Part shown: piece after piece, positions 45,288 to 57,025 of the stretch
How positions within the stretch are numbered: the first letter of the stretch is position 1
How the letters are laid out: each line of letters opens with the position of its first letter
Origin: Areca catechu
Taxonomy: Eukaryota > Streptophyta > Magnoliopsida > Arecales > Arecaceae
Direction of reading: 5' to 3'
Assembly (NCBI GenBank): GCA_021397845.1
Contig: CM038047.1
Location: 40,775,210-40,839,209 of the forward strand
Length of the DNA: 64,000 nt
Translations under genes and position numbers: made by a program
Notes under the pieces: generated by a model
What the model was told of the DNA's origin: nothing
Databases searched by the model: none
Seen by the model: only the letters and a program-made list of their open reading frames with translations

Positions 45288-45695
45288 CAAGGAACCCGGA
45301 ACCGTCCCGTACCGCCCAGTATGGGGCGTTCCGTACCGTACCGGCCAAGAGCTGGTACAGTTCAGCCATATAAAGCGGTTCGGCCCCCGAACCGTTAAAA
45401 AAATAAAAAAATTATATTTTCATACCAATACGGTATGGTACGATACCATACCGATACGGTATTGTACGGTACCATACCGATACGTACCGTTCGGTACACT
45501 CCAGTTCGGGCTCATTTGGCTCGGTTCGGGTCCGGTTCAGCTTTGGTTCAGCGATTATTGCTTGAGAAGGGGGAGAAGACTTTTTTTCTCATTCTTTATT
45601 ACTAGTACATTTAACGGTATGGTATAGTACGGACCGTATCGTGCCATACCGTCTGCTGACCGGTATGGCCCCTGGTACCGGTTCAGCGATCCTTG
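45288..45695. mobile_element. hAT-like MITE B, 408 bp, insertion confirmed by paralogous empty sites
   Basis: Ends are CAAGGAACCCGGAACCG and, reverse-complemented, CAAGGATCGCTGAACCG (13 of 17 identical as aligned end to end). CTTGGAAA flanks it on both sides (45280-45287 and 45696-45703). The four tandem copies of the same LINE segment (for example near 48085, 50465, 52848 and 55231) have an uninterrupted TTTCTTGAAAATCCCTA. The interior is built of GGTACGGTACC, CGGTACCATACCGATACG and GGTTCGG words that can fold back on themselves. There is no protein. Confidence 0.92.
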
Positions 45696-45703
45696 CTTGG
45701 AAA

Positions 45704-46200
45704 TCCCTATCCCCGACTTTCGTCAAGATCAATTTTGATGGTAATGTGACGGCAATATTGATGAAGTGGGCTTTGTCATCAGAGATCCTGATTCTATATT
45801 GGTGGCGGTAGATGGTAGTTCTTTATTTGGACTTTTGAACCCAGAGAATAAGCTTCGAGCTGCAAAGGCTGGCATTATCTACGCGCATCATTCCCTCTAA
45901 GCTACCTCTGGTGATAGACGGAGACTCCTCCATTATGCTGGATTCAGTCTTGTGCCGAGAGAGTCGCCACCCTCCTATTCTGCAGGATATTGGGCTATTG
46001 TTTGAGGGTGCTACTTCACTAGTGATTCGACATTTTTACCCGAAGCAAACTCTACTAATTGCATCACCTTGTTTGTTGCATAGCATTCTGGTGATGTGAT
46101 CTGGACTTGCATGAAGACTGCCCTTAGCCCTTTTAGGAATATTTTATTTCCTGATTTTGTAGGTTGTATTTATACCAAACTTGTATTAATGCTCTGTCTT
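45704..46200 (+). pseudogene. LINE C-terminal RNase H-like domain
   Basis: INFDGNV (45730-45750) supplies the first Asp region and LVIDGDSS (about 45908-45930) another acidic motif, then RHFYPKQT. The order fits the RNase H domain attached to plant L1 ORF2. Frameshifts near 45765 and 45840 break it. The same segment recurs, also broken, in the four downstream tandem units. Confidence 0.7.
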
Positions 46201-46213
46201 ATAAAAAAAAAAA

Positions 46214-47724
46214 GTATGTTCTTTCTTTAACTAACACCAAATCAGCAATTAATTGACAGAGTGATTAATTTCATCATGACCGCAAGGAAAATTTTGAGTT
46301 TTCCATGTGAACATCTTCCTTCAACATTTTTTATAAGAGCTCTAATGAAAGATCAGCACTTCCAGCACACCTGTTGTTAATGATTGTATATACCTCAAGT
46401 TCCACGACTCTTGTCATGTTTGCGCCACCTGATCATGAACATCCCAGCTGCTCTCCTATTTAGACTCAGGTCCTACTAAGTGCTTCAAAAAGCCCCTTCC
46501 ATAAAACTTGTTTTCTTAAGACATCTTAACCACTCTTTAAACGTTGCAACTAGATGGCATTGAATATAAAGTTTATCCCACCATAGTGATTTGTATGCCA
46601 TATTGCAGTAATATAAGCAGCTTGGATTTAAAATTTTTATTACATCCATGCTGTGGAAAGCCATTTTCTAGACATTAATTGGAATTTCATCCCTCGTGAC
46701 AGTTCGCCTAGGCATGGCTCCAAGTAAAAAAATCTATTGCTTAACCTTATCACGTTCCTAGTTGAGCCAGCACTAGATGCTCCAGCATTTATTAAAGTTC
46801 ACGGATGTAGAGGTTTTTTTTTTTTGGTCTTTTTTCTCTTACCAAACAAGGAGTTATCATGACCAAACATATAATTAAGGCTACCACACAAACCAGCTCA
46901 TCAAGGCAAAATACGGCAAGATTTTAGAGCTGATAGAGATGTACTTCACAATGAACATAAAACTACAGGGGTGCAATTCCATTCTCAAAAAAGAATCACA
47001 ATTTCAGGAATAAATGGAACATGACCTGAACAGTAAGTACCATAACCAATATCATTAACAAAAACAAATAAAGAAACCACCAACTTTCAGAAAAGCAAGC
47101 AACCCATGCACCAAAACGAACCCACTCAGCGAAATGAGCGACGCATTCACGGAATATTGCAAAAATATGAAAAGAATTCTCATATTTCAGGATGGAAAAT
47201 GGCAACTCTAAGCTAAATTAAAACGCATATACATATAATTTCATCTCCAACCATGATTCCAAGGTTCGAATCGCAGGTGAAGTAGGAATTTGACAGATCC
47301 CAGAAAAACGAATCCCACTAGGAAACTACGATGGTTTAACAAACGAGTCTTGACACTGAAGTTCTTGATGAGAAAACTAGGGTTTTGATCTATCCAGAGA
47401 AGAGGGTCATACCAAAGTCGCCGGATTGGACTTGGGCATCGAGAACCCCCACCATCATCGGAGACGTCAATCTCGCCGGAAACCAAAACCTGCTACAACG
47501 ACCCAAAGGGACGCGAGAGGAGAGAGGGCGAGGAAAAATCCCGAAACTCCAAGCACGGAGGATGCGGTCTGTGTGGAGGGCTTTTAATGTGGAGCGTGGA
47601 AAAAAAAATGGGGGGCAAAACCCTTCCCGAGCACCGTCGGCTATCTGGATTCGGACAGGAAGCAGCCATTCCTGCTACGCTCGAATGATTAGTCCCGACC
47701 GAAATTGAGCGGAGATGCAGTGTC
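46214..47724 (-). promoter_or_regulatory. Genic 5' segment copy a: putative promoter, leader exon and intron start
   Basis: On the minus strand a TTAAAAG core-promoter-like box (about 47585) is followed by a pyrimidine-rich leader (CCTCGCCCTCTCTCCTCTCG) and an ATG (ATGGTGGGGGTTCTCG, near 47450). An exon end GACTTTG|GTATGA, a good donor at 47413, comes next, then intron-like AT-rich DNA. Compared with copies b-d it has 10 extra bases (GACTTGGGCA near 47430), which change the frame of the short leader ORF. It could be the first exon of the SAP-like gene at 36.8 kb, the next minus-strand coding exon known; this link is inferred. Confidence 0.5.
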
Positions 47725-50101
47725 AGATCATGGCCCTGTCTACTATCCATGAGCTATACAGATTTGGAAGATAGTCTATTATCTGGGATCGATCTGACAG
47801 ACAGTCCTACTCAGCTTTTTCTTCAGAGCCTGAAGCTTGGTAGGGATTTAGAGGCGGCCAGGATCCAGGGTGTGTGGTGGGCATATGTGGCTTACCATAT
47901 CTGCTACTGAGGAACGGTTGGATATTTGAGTCAAGGAGGCTTTTTGCCTGGTTCATCCTGGAGCGGGCTTTGACCCAAGCGATTGAGATGATATATCTAG
48001 AGTCTACTGATTTGATCGCGAGAACTTCAGATTCCTGGAATCCCCACATTGCTCATGAAGCAAGCCATAGGGTTTTATTTCTTGAAAATCCCTATCCTCA
48101 ACTTTCGTCAAGATCAATTTTGATGGTAGTGTGATAGGCGGTATTGATGAAGTGGGCTTTGTCATCAGAGATCCTGATTCTATATTGGTGGCAGTAGATG
48201 GCAGTTGTTTATTTGGACTTTCGATCCCAGAGACTAAGCTTCGAGCTACATAGGCTGGCATTATCTACGCGCGTCATTCCCTCTGAGCTACCTCTGGTGA
48301 TAGACGGAGACTCCTCTACTGTGCTGGATTCAGTCTTGTGCCAAGAGAGTCGCCACCCATCCTGTTCTGCAGGATATTAGGCTATTATTTGAGGGTGCTA
48401 CTTCGCCGGTAATCCGACATTTTTACCGCGTAGCAAACTCTACAACTGATTGCATTGCCTTGTTTGTTGCACAGCATTTTATTGATGTGATCTGGACTTG
48501 CATGAAGATGCCCTTAGCCCTTTTAGGAGTATTTTATTCCTGATTTTGTAGGTTGTATTTATACCAGAATTGTATTAATGCTCCGTCTTATAAAAAAAAG
48601 ATATAAGTTCTTTTTTAACTAACACCAAACCAGCAATTAATTGTCAGAGTGATGAATTTCATCATGACCACAAGGAAAATTTTGAGTTTTCCATGTGAAC
48701 ATCTTCCTTCAACATCTTTTATAAGAGCTCTAATGAAAGATCAGAACTTCCAGCACACCTGTTGTTAATGATTGTATATACCTCAAGTTCCACGACTCTT
48801 GTCATGTTTGCGCCACCTGATCATGAACATCCCAGCTCCTCTCCTATTTAGACTCAGGTCCTATTAAGTGCTTCAAAAAGCCCCTTCCATAAAACTTGTT
48901 TTCTTGAGACATCTTAACCACTCTTTAAACGTTGCAACTAGATGGCATTGAATATAAAGTTTATCCCACCATAGTGATTTGTATGCCATATTGCAGGAAT
49001 ATAAGCAGCTTGGATTTATTTTTTTATTACATCCATGCTGTGGAAAGCCATTTTCTAGACATTAATTGGAATTTCATCGCTGGTGACAGTTCGCCTAGGC
49101 ATGGCTCCAAGTAAAAAAATCTATTGTTTAACCTTATCACGTTCCTAGTTGAGCCAGCACTAGATTCTCCAGCATTTATTAAAGTTCACGGATATAGAGG
49201 GGTTTTTTTTTTTTGGTCTTTTTTCTCTTACCGAACAAGGAGTTATCATAACCAAACATATAATTAAGGCTACCACACAAACCAGCTCATCAAGGCAAAA
49301 TACGGCAAGATTTTAGAGCTGATAGAGATGTACTTCACAACGAACATAAAACTACAGGGGCACAATTCCTTTCTCAAAAAAGAATCACAATTTCAGGAGT
49401 AAATGGAACATGACCTGAACAGTAAGTACCATAACCAATATCATTAACAAAAACAAATAAAGAAAACACCAACTTTCAGAAAAGCAAGCAACCCATGCAC
49501 CAAAACGAACCCACTCAGCGAAACGAGCGACGCATTCACGGAATATTGCAAAAATATGAAAAGAATTCTCATATTTCAGGATGGAAAATGGCAGCTCTAA
49601 GCTAAATTAAAACGCATATACATATAATCTCATCTCCAACCATGATTCCAAGGTTCGAATCGCAGGTGAAGTAGGAATTTGACAACTCCCAGAAAAACGA
49701 ATCCCACTAGGAAACTACGTTGGTTTAACTAACGAGTCTTGACACTGAAGTTCTTGATGAGAAAACTAGGGTTTTGATATATCCAGAGAAGAGGGTCATA
49801 CCAAAGTCGCCGGATTGTCGAGAACCCCCACCATCGTCGGAGACGTCGATCTCGCCGGAAACCAAAACCTGCTACAACGACCCCAAGGGACGCGAGAGGA
49901 GAGAGGGCGAGGAAAAATCCCGGAACTCCAAGCGTGGAGGATGCGGTCTGTGTGGAGGGCTTTTAATGTGGAGCGTGGAAAAAAAATGGGGAGCAAAACC
50001 CTTCCCGAGCACCGTCGGCTATCTGGATTCGGACAGGAAGCAGCCATTCCGCTACGCTCGAATGATTAGTCCCGGCCGAAATCGAGCGGTGATACAGTGT
50101 C
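47725..50101. repeat. Tandem unit 1 (LINE tail plus genic copy b)
   Basis: 2377 bp. The LINE tail (47725-48600) lacks a few bases near 47775 and is more diverged than later units. The genic part repeats the leader exon, with donor at 49802 and leader ORF start MVGVLDNPATL. Confidence 0.9.
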
Positions 50102-52484
50102 AGATCATGCCCTTGTCTACTATCCACGAGCTATACAGATTTGGAAGACAGTTGGTCTATTATCTGGGATCGATCTGACAGACAGTCCTACTCAGCTTTT
50201 TCTTCAGAGCCTGAAGCTTGGTAAGGATTTAGAGGCGGCCAGGATCCAGGGTGTGTGGTGGGCATATGTGGCTTACCATATCTGCTACTGAGGAATGGTT
50301 GGTTATTTGAGTCAAGGAGGCTTTTCGCCTGGTTCATCCTGGAGCGGGCTTTGACCCAAGCGATTGAGATGATACATCTAGAGTCTACTGATTTGACCGC
50401 GAGAACTTCAGATTCCTGGAATCCCCACATTGCTCATGAAGCAAGCCATAGGGTTTTATTTCTTGAAAATCCCTATCCTCAACTTTCGTCAAGATCAATT
50501 TTGATGGTAGTGTGATAGGCGGTATTGATGAAGTGGGCTTTGTCATCAGAGATCCCGATTCTATATTGGTGGTAGTAGATGGTAGTTGTTTATTTGGACT
50601 TTCGATCCCAGAGACTAAGCTTCGAGCTACATAGGCTGGCATTATCTACGCGCGTCATTCCTTCTGAGGTACCTCTGGTGATAGACGAAGACTCCTCTAC
50701 TGTGCTGGATTCAGTCTTGCAACGAGAGAGTCGCCACCCATCCTCTTCTGCAAGATATTGGGCTATTATTTGAGGGTGCTACTTCGCCGGTAATCCGACA
50801 TTTTTACCGCGTAGCAAACTCTACAACTGATTGCATTGCCTTGTTTGTTGCACAGCATTCTAGTGATGTGATCTGGACTTGCATGAAGACTGCCCTTAGC
50901 CCTTTTAGGAGTATTTTATTCCTGATTTTGTAGGTTGTATTTATACCAGACTTGTATTAATGCTCCGTCTTATAAAAAAAAGATATAAGTTCTTTTTTTA
51001 ACTAACACCAAACCAGCAATTAATTGTCAGAGTGATGAATTTCATCATGACCACAAGGAAAATTTTGAGTTTTCCATGTGAGCATCTTCCTTCAACATCT
51101 TTTATAAGAGCTCTAATGAAAGATCAGCACTTCCAGCACACCTGTTGTTAATGATTGTATATACCTCAAGTTCCACGACTCTTGTCATGTTTGCGCCACC
51201 TGATCATGAACATCCCAGCTCCTCTCCTATTTAGACTCAGGTCCTATTAAGTGCTTCAAAAAGCCCCTTCCATAAAACTTGTTTTCTTGAGACATCTTAA
51301 CCACTCTTTAAACGTTGCAACCAGATGGCATTGAATATAAAGTTTATCCCACCATAGTGATTTGTATGCCATATTGCAGGAATATAAGCAGCTTGGATTT
51401 ATTTTTTTTATTACATCCATGCTGTGGAAAGCCATTTTCTAGACATTAATTGGAATTTCATCGCTGGTGACAGTTCGCCTAGGCATGGCTCCAAGTAAAA
51501 AAATCTATTGTTTAACCTTATCACGTTCCTAGTTGAGCCAGCACTAGATTCTCCAGCATTTATTAAAGTTCACGGATATAGAGGTTTTTTTTTTTTGGTC
51601 TTTTTTCTCTTACCGAACAAGGAGTTATCATAACCAAACATATAATTAAGGCTACCACACAAACCAGCTCATCAAGGCAAAATACGGCAAGATTTTAGAG
51701 CTGATAGAGATGTACTTCACAACGAACATAAAACTACAGGGGCACAATTCCATTCTCAAAAAAGAATCACAATTTCAGGAGTAAATGGAACATGACCTGA
51801 ACAGTAAGTACCATAACCAATATCATTAACAAAAACAAATAAAGAAAACACCAACTTTCAGAAAAGCAAGCAACCCATGCACCAAAACGAACCCACTCAG
51901 CGAAACGAGCGACGCATTCACGGAATATTGCAAAAATATGAAAAGAATTCTCATATTTCAGGATGGAAAATGGCAGCTCTAAGCTAAATTAAAACGCATA
52001 TACATATAATCTCATCTCCAACCATGATTCCAAGGTTCGAATCGCAGGTGAAGTAGGAATTTGACAACTCCCAGAAAAACGAATCCCACTAGGAAACTAC
52101 GTTGGTTTAACTAACGAGTCTTGACACTGAAGTTCTTGATGAGAAAACTAGGGTTTTGATATATCCAGAGAAGAGGGTCATACCAAAGTCGCCGGATTGT
52201 CGAGAACCCCCACCATCGTCGGAGACGTCGATCTCGCCGGAAACCAAAACCTGCTACAACGACCCCAAGGGACGCGAGAGGAGAGAGGGCGAGGAAAAAT
52301 CCCGGAACTCCAAGCGTGGAGGATGCGGTCTGTGTGGAGGGCTTTTAATGTGGAGCGTGGAAAAAAAATGGGGAGCAAAACCCTTCCCGAGCACCGTCGG
52401 CTATCTGGATTCGGACAGGAAGCAGCCATTCCCGCTACGCTCGAATGATTAGTCCCGACCGAAATCGAGCGGTGATACAGTGTC
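50102..52484. repeat. Tandem unit 2 (LINE tail plus genic copy c)
   Basis: 2383 bp, nearly identical to unit 3. Leader-exon donor at 52184. Confidence 0.92.
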
Positions 52485-54867
52485 AGATCATGCCCTTGTC
52501 TACTATCCACGAGCTATACAGATTTGGAAGACAGTTGGTCTATTATCTGGGATCGATCTGACAGACAGTCCTACTCAGCTTTTTCTTCAGAGCCTGAAGC
52601 TTGGAAAGGATTTAGAGGCGGCCAGGATCCAGGGTGTGTGGTGGGCATATGTGGCTTACCATATCTGCTACCGAGGAATGGTTGGATATTTGAGTCAAGG
52701 AGGCTTTTCGCCTGGTTCATCCTGGAGCGGGCTTTGACCCAAGCGATTGAGATGATACATCTAGAGTCTACTGATTTGACCGCGAGAACTTCAGATTCCT
52801 GGAATCCCCACATTGCTCATGAAGCAAGCCATAGGGTTTTATTTCTTGAAAATCCCTATCCTCAACTTTCGTCAAGATCAATTTTGATGGTAGTGTGATA
52901 GGCGGTATTGATGAAGTGGGCTTTGTCATCAGAGATCCCGATTCTATATTGGTGGTAGTAGATGGTAGTTGTTTATTTGGACTTTCGATCCCAGAGACTA
53001 AGCTTCGAGCTACATAGGCTGGCATTATCTACGCGCGTCATTCCTTCTGAGGTACCTCTGGTGATAGACGAAGACTCCTCTACTGTGCTGGATTCAGTCT
53101 TGCAACGAGAGAGTCGCCACCCATCCTCTTCTGCAAGATATTGGGCTATTATTTGAGGGTGCTACTTCGCCGGTAATCCGACATTTTTACCGCGTAGCAA
53201 ACTCTACAACTGATTGCATTGCCTTGTTTGTTGCACAGCATTCTAGTGATGTGATCTGGACTTGCATGAAGACTGCCCTTAGCCCTTTTAGGAGTATTTT
53301 ATTCCTGATTTTGTAGGTTGTATTTATACCAGACTTGTATTAATGCTCCGTCTTATAAAAAAAAGATATAAGTTCTTTTTTTAACTAACACCAAACCAGC
53401 AATTAATTGTCAGAGTGATGAATTTCATCATGACCACAAGGAAAATTTTGAGTTTTCCATGTGAGCATCTTCCTTCAACATCTTTTATAAGAGCTCTAAT
53501 GAAAGATCAGCACTTCCAGCACACCTGTTGTTAATGATTGTATATACCTCAAGTTCCACGACTCTTGTCATGTTTGCGCCACCTGATCATGAACATCCCA
53601 GCTCCTCTCCTATTTAGACTCAGGTCCTATTAAGTGCTTCAAAAAGCCCCTTCCATAAAACTTGTTTTCTTGAGACATCTTAACCACTCTTTAAACGTTG
53701 CAACCAGATGGCATTGAATATAAAGTTTATCCCACCATAGTGATTTGTATGCCATATTGCAGGAATATAAGCAGCTTGGATTTATTTTTTTTATTACATC
53801 CATGCTGTGGAAAGCCATTTTCTAGACATTAATTGGAATTTCATCGCTGGTGACAGTTCGCCTAGGCATGGCTCCAAGTAAAAAATCTATTGTTTAACCT
53901 TATCACGTTCCTAGTTGAGCCAGCACTAGATTCTCCAGCATTTATTAAAGTTCACGGATATAGAGGTTTTTTTTTTTTTGGTCTTTTTTCTCTTACCGAA
54001 CAAGGAGTTATCATAACCAAACATATAATTAAGGCTACCACACAAACCAGCTCATCAAGGCAAAATACGGCAAGATTTTAGAGCTGATAGAGATGTACTT
54101 CACAACGAACATAAAACTACAGGGGCACAATTCCATTCTCAAAAAAGAATCACAATTTCAGGAGTAAATGGAACATGACCTGAACAGTAAGTACCATAAC
54201 CAATATCATTAACAAAAACAAATAAAGAAAACACCAACTTTCAGAAAAGCAAGCAACCCATGCACCAAAACGAACCCACTCAGCGAAACGAGCGACGCAT
54301 TCACGGAATATTGCAAAAATATGAAAAGAATTCTCATATTTTAGGATGGAAAATGGCAGCTCTAAGCTAAATTAAAACGCATATACATATAATCTCATCT
54401 CCAACCATGATTCCAAGGTTCGAATCGCAGGTGAAGTAGGAATTTGACAACTCCCAGAAAAACGAATCCCACTAGGAAACTACGTTGGTTTAACTAACGA
54501 GTCTTGACACTGAAGTTCTTGATGAGAAAACTAGGGTTTTGATATATCCAGAGAAGAGGGTCATACCAAAGTCGCCGGATTGTCGAGAACCCCCACCATC
54601 GTCGGAGACGTCGATCTCGCCGGAAACCAAAACCTGCTACAACGACCCAAAGGGACGCGAGAGGAGAGAGGGCGAGGAAAAATCCCGGAACTCCAAGCGT
54701 GGAGGATGCGGTCTGTGTGGAGGGCTTTTAATGTGGAGCGTGGAAAAAAAATGGGGAGCAAAACCCTTCCCAAGCACCGTCGGCTATCTGGATTCGGACA
54801 GGAAGCAGCCATTCCCGCTACGCTCGAATGATTAGTCCCGACCGAAATCGAGCGGTGATACAGTGTC
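52485..54867. repeat. Tandem unit 3 (LINE tail plus genic copy d)
   Basis: 2383 bp. It differs from unit 2 at scattered positions and in homopolymer length (T-run near 53967-53979). Leader-exon donor at 54567. Confidence 0.92.
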
Positions 54868-57020
54868 AGATCATGCCCTTGTCTACTATCCACGAGCTAT
54901 ACAGATTTGGAAGACAGTTGGTCTATTATCTGGGATCGATCTGACAGACAGTCCTACTCAGCTTTTTCTTCAGAGCCTGAAGCTTGGAAAGGATTTAGAG
55001 GCGGCCAGGATCCAGGGTGTGTGGTGGGCATATGTGGCTTACCATATCTGCTACCGAGGAATGGTTGGATATTTGAGTCAAGGAGGCTTTTTGCCTGGTT
55101 CATCCTGGAGCGGGCTTTGACCCAAGCGATTGAGATGATACATCTAGAGTCTACTGATTTGACCGCGAGAACTTCAGATTCCTGGAATCCCCACATTGCT
55201 CATGAAGCAAGCCATAGGGTTTTATTTCTTGAAAATCCCTATCCTCAACTTTCGTCAAGATCAATTTTGATGGTAGTGTGATAGGCGGTATTGATGAAGT
55301 GGGCTTTGTCATCAGAGATCCTGATTCTATATTGGTGGCAGTAGATGGTAGTTGTTTATTTGGACTTTCGATCCCAGAGACTAAGCTTCGAGCTACATAG
55401 GCTGGCATTATCTACGCGCGTCATTCCCTCTGAGCTACCTCTGGTGATAGACGAAGACTCCTCTACTGTGCTGGATTCAGTCTTGCAACAAGAGAGTCGC
55501 CACCCATCCTCTTCTGCAAGATATTGGGCTATTATTTGAGGGTGCTACTTCGCCGGTAATCCGACATTTTTACCGCGTAGCAAACTCTACAACTGATTGC
55601 ATTGCCTTGTTTGTTGCACAGCATTCTAGTGATGTGATCTGGACTTGCATGAAGACTGCCCTTAGCCCTTTTAGGTGTATTTTATTCCTGATTTTGTAGG
55701 TTGTATTTATACCAGACTTGTATTAATGCTCCATCTTATAAAAAAAAGATATAAGTTCTTTTTTTAACTAACACCAAACCAGCAATTAATTGTCAGAGTG
55801 ATGAATTTCATCATGACCACAAGGAAAATTTTGAGTTTTCCATGTGAACATCTTCCTTCAACATCTTTTATAAGAGCTCTAATGAAAGATCAGCACTTCC
55901 AGCACACCTGTTGTTAATGATTGTATATACCTCAAGTTCCACGACTCTTGTCATGTTTGCGCCACCTGATCATGAACATCCCAGCTCCTCTCCTATTTAG
56001 ACTCAGGTCCTATTAAGTGCTTCAAAAAGCCCCTTCCATAAAACTTGTTTTCTTGAGACATCTTAACCACTCTTTAAACGTTGCAACCAGATGGCATTGA
56101 ATATAAAGTTTATCCCACCATAGTGATTTGTATGCCATATTGCAGGGATATAAGCAGCTTGGATTTATTTTTTTTATTACATCCATGCTGTGGAAAGCCA
56201 TTTTCTAGACATTAATTGGAATTTCATCGCTGGTGACAGTTCGCCTAGGCATGGCTCCAAGTAAAAAAATCTATTGTTTAACCTTATCACGTTCCTAGTT
56301 GAGCCAGCACTAGATTCTCCAGCATTTATTAAAGTTCACGGATATAGAGGTTTTTTTTTTTTTGGTCTTTTTTCTCTTACCGAACAAGGAGTTATCATAA
56401 CCAAACATATAATTAAGGCTACCACACAAACCAGCTCATCAAGGCAAAATACGGCAAGATTTTAGAGCTGATAGAGATGTACTTCACAACGAACATAAAA
56501 CTACAGGGGCACAATTCCATTCTCAAAAAAGAATCACAATTTCAGGAGTAAATGGAACATGACCTGAACAGTAAGTACCATAACCAATATCATTAACAAA
56601 AACAAATAAAGAAAACACCAACTTTCAGAAAAGCAAGCAACCCATGCACCAAAACGAACCCACTCAGCGAAACGAGCGACGCATTCACGGAATATTGCAA
56701 AAATATGAAAAGAATTCTCATATTTCAGGCAGCTCTAGGAAAATTCCAAGGTTCGAATCGCTGACAACTCCCAGAAAAACGATCTAGGAAACTATTTAAC
56801 TAAAGTCTTGACACTGAAGTTCTTGATGAGAAAACGATCTATCCAGAGAAGATCATACCAAAGTCGGATTTTTAACGTGGAGCGTGGAAAATAAAAAAAA
56901 AAATTGGGGGGCAAAACCCTTCCCGAGCGCCGTCGGCTATCTGGATTCGGACAGGAAGCAGCCATTCACGCTACGCTCGGATGATTAGTCCCGACCGAAA
57001 TCGGGCGGTGATGCAGTGTC
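54868..57020. repeat. Tandem unit 4 (LINE tail plus eroded genic copy e)
   Basis: 2153 bp. It matches unit 3 until about 56727; the leader-exon part (56728-56900) has a series of short deletions and one of about 150 bp that removes the body of the exon. The promoter-proximal part (56900-57020) is intact and continues into unique upstream DNA, so this copy joins the native flank. Confidence 0.88.
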
Positions 57021-57025
57021 AGATC

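Larger units (their letters stand above)
40272..46213 (+). mobile_element. L1-type LINE, 5'-truncated and decayed, with two hAT-like insertions
   Basis: The order is a partial endonuclease (GDFNCIES at about 40409-40428 and, beyond the insertion, VDLGFVGPWF), an interdomain helix (42459-42656), reverse transcriptase, a C-terminal RNase H-like domain and an A-rich tail (46201-46213). The catalytic FVDDCLLL is at about 43687-43710. RLALSTRIIPSKLPLVIDGD and similar phrases (45850-46100) mark the RNase H found in plant L1s. Many stops and frameshifts make it inactive. The 5' end is set where endonuclease similarity begins and is approximate. A 69-bp direct duplication near the start repeats the GDFN motif. 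Confidence 0.85.
44919..57025. repeat. 2.38-kb tandem array of LINE tail plus genic 5' segment
   Basis: The word AGATCATG(G)CCC marks the unit starts at 44919 (inside the LINE), 47725, 50102, 52485 and 54868; the last genic part ends at AGATCTCCAGG (57021). Steps are 2806 (2390 without the 416-bp hAT insertion and its duplication), 2377, 2383, 2383 and 2153 bp. Each unit is about 0.87 kb of LINE 3' end (from the RT/RNase H connector to the A-rich tail) and about 1.5 kb of right-flank DNA. The units starting at 50102, 52485 and 54868 are nearly identical in their LINE part; the first and the terminal one are more diverged. Confidence 0.93.

Noticed and set aside
40211..46223. GCATGTTCTT near 40211 and GTATGTTCTT at 46214 as the LINE target duplication
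   Set aside because: One mismatch in 10, but the LINE 5' end is not sharply defined and other array copies read differently after the tail, so it stays unproven.
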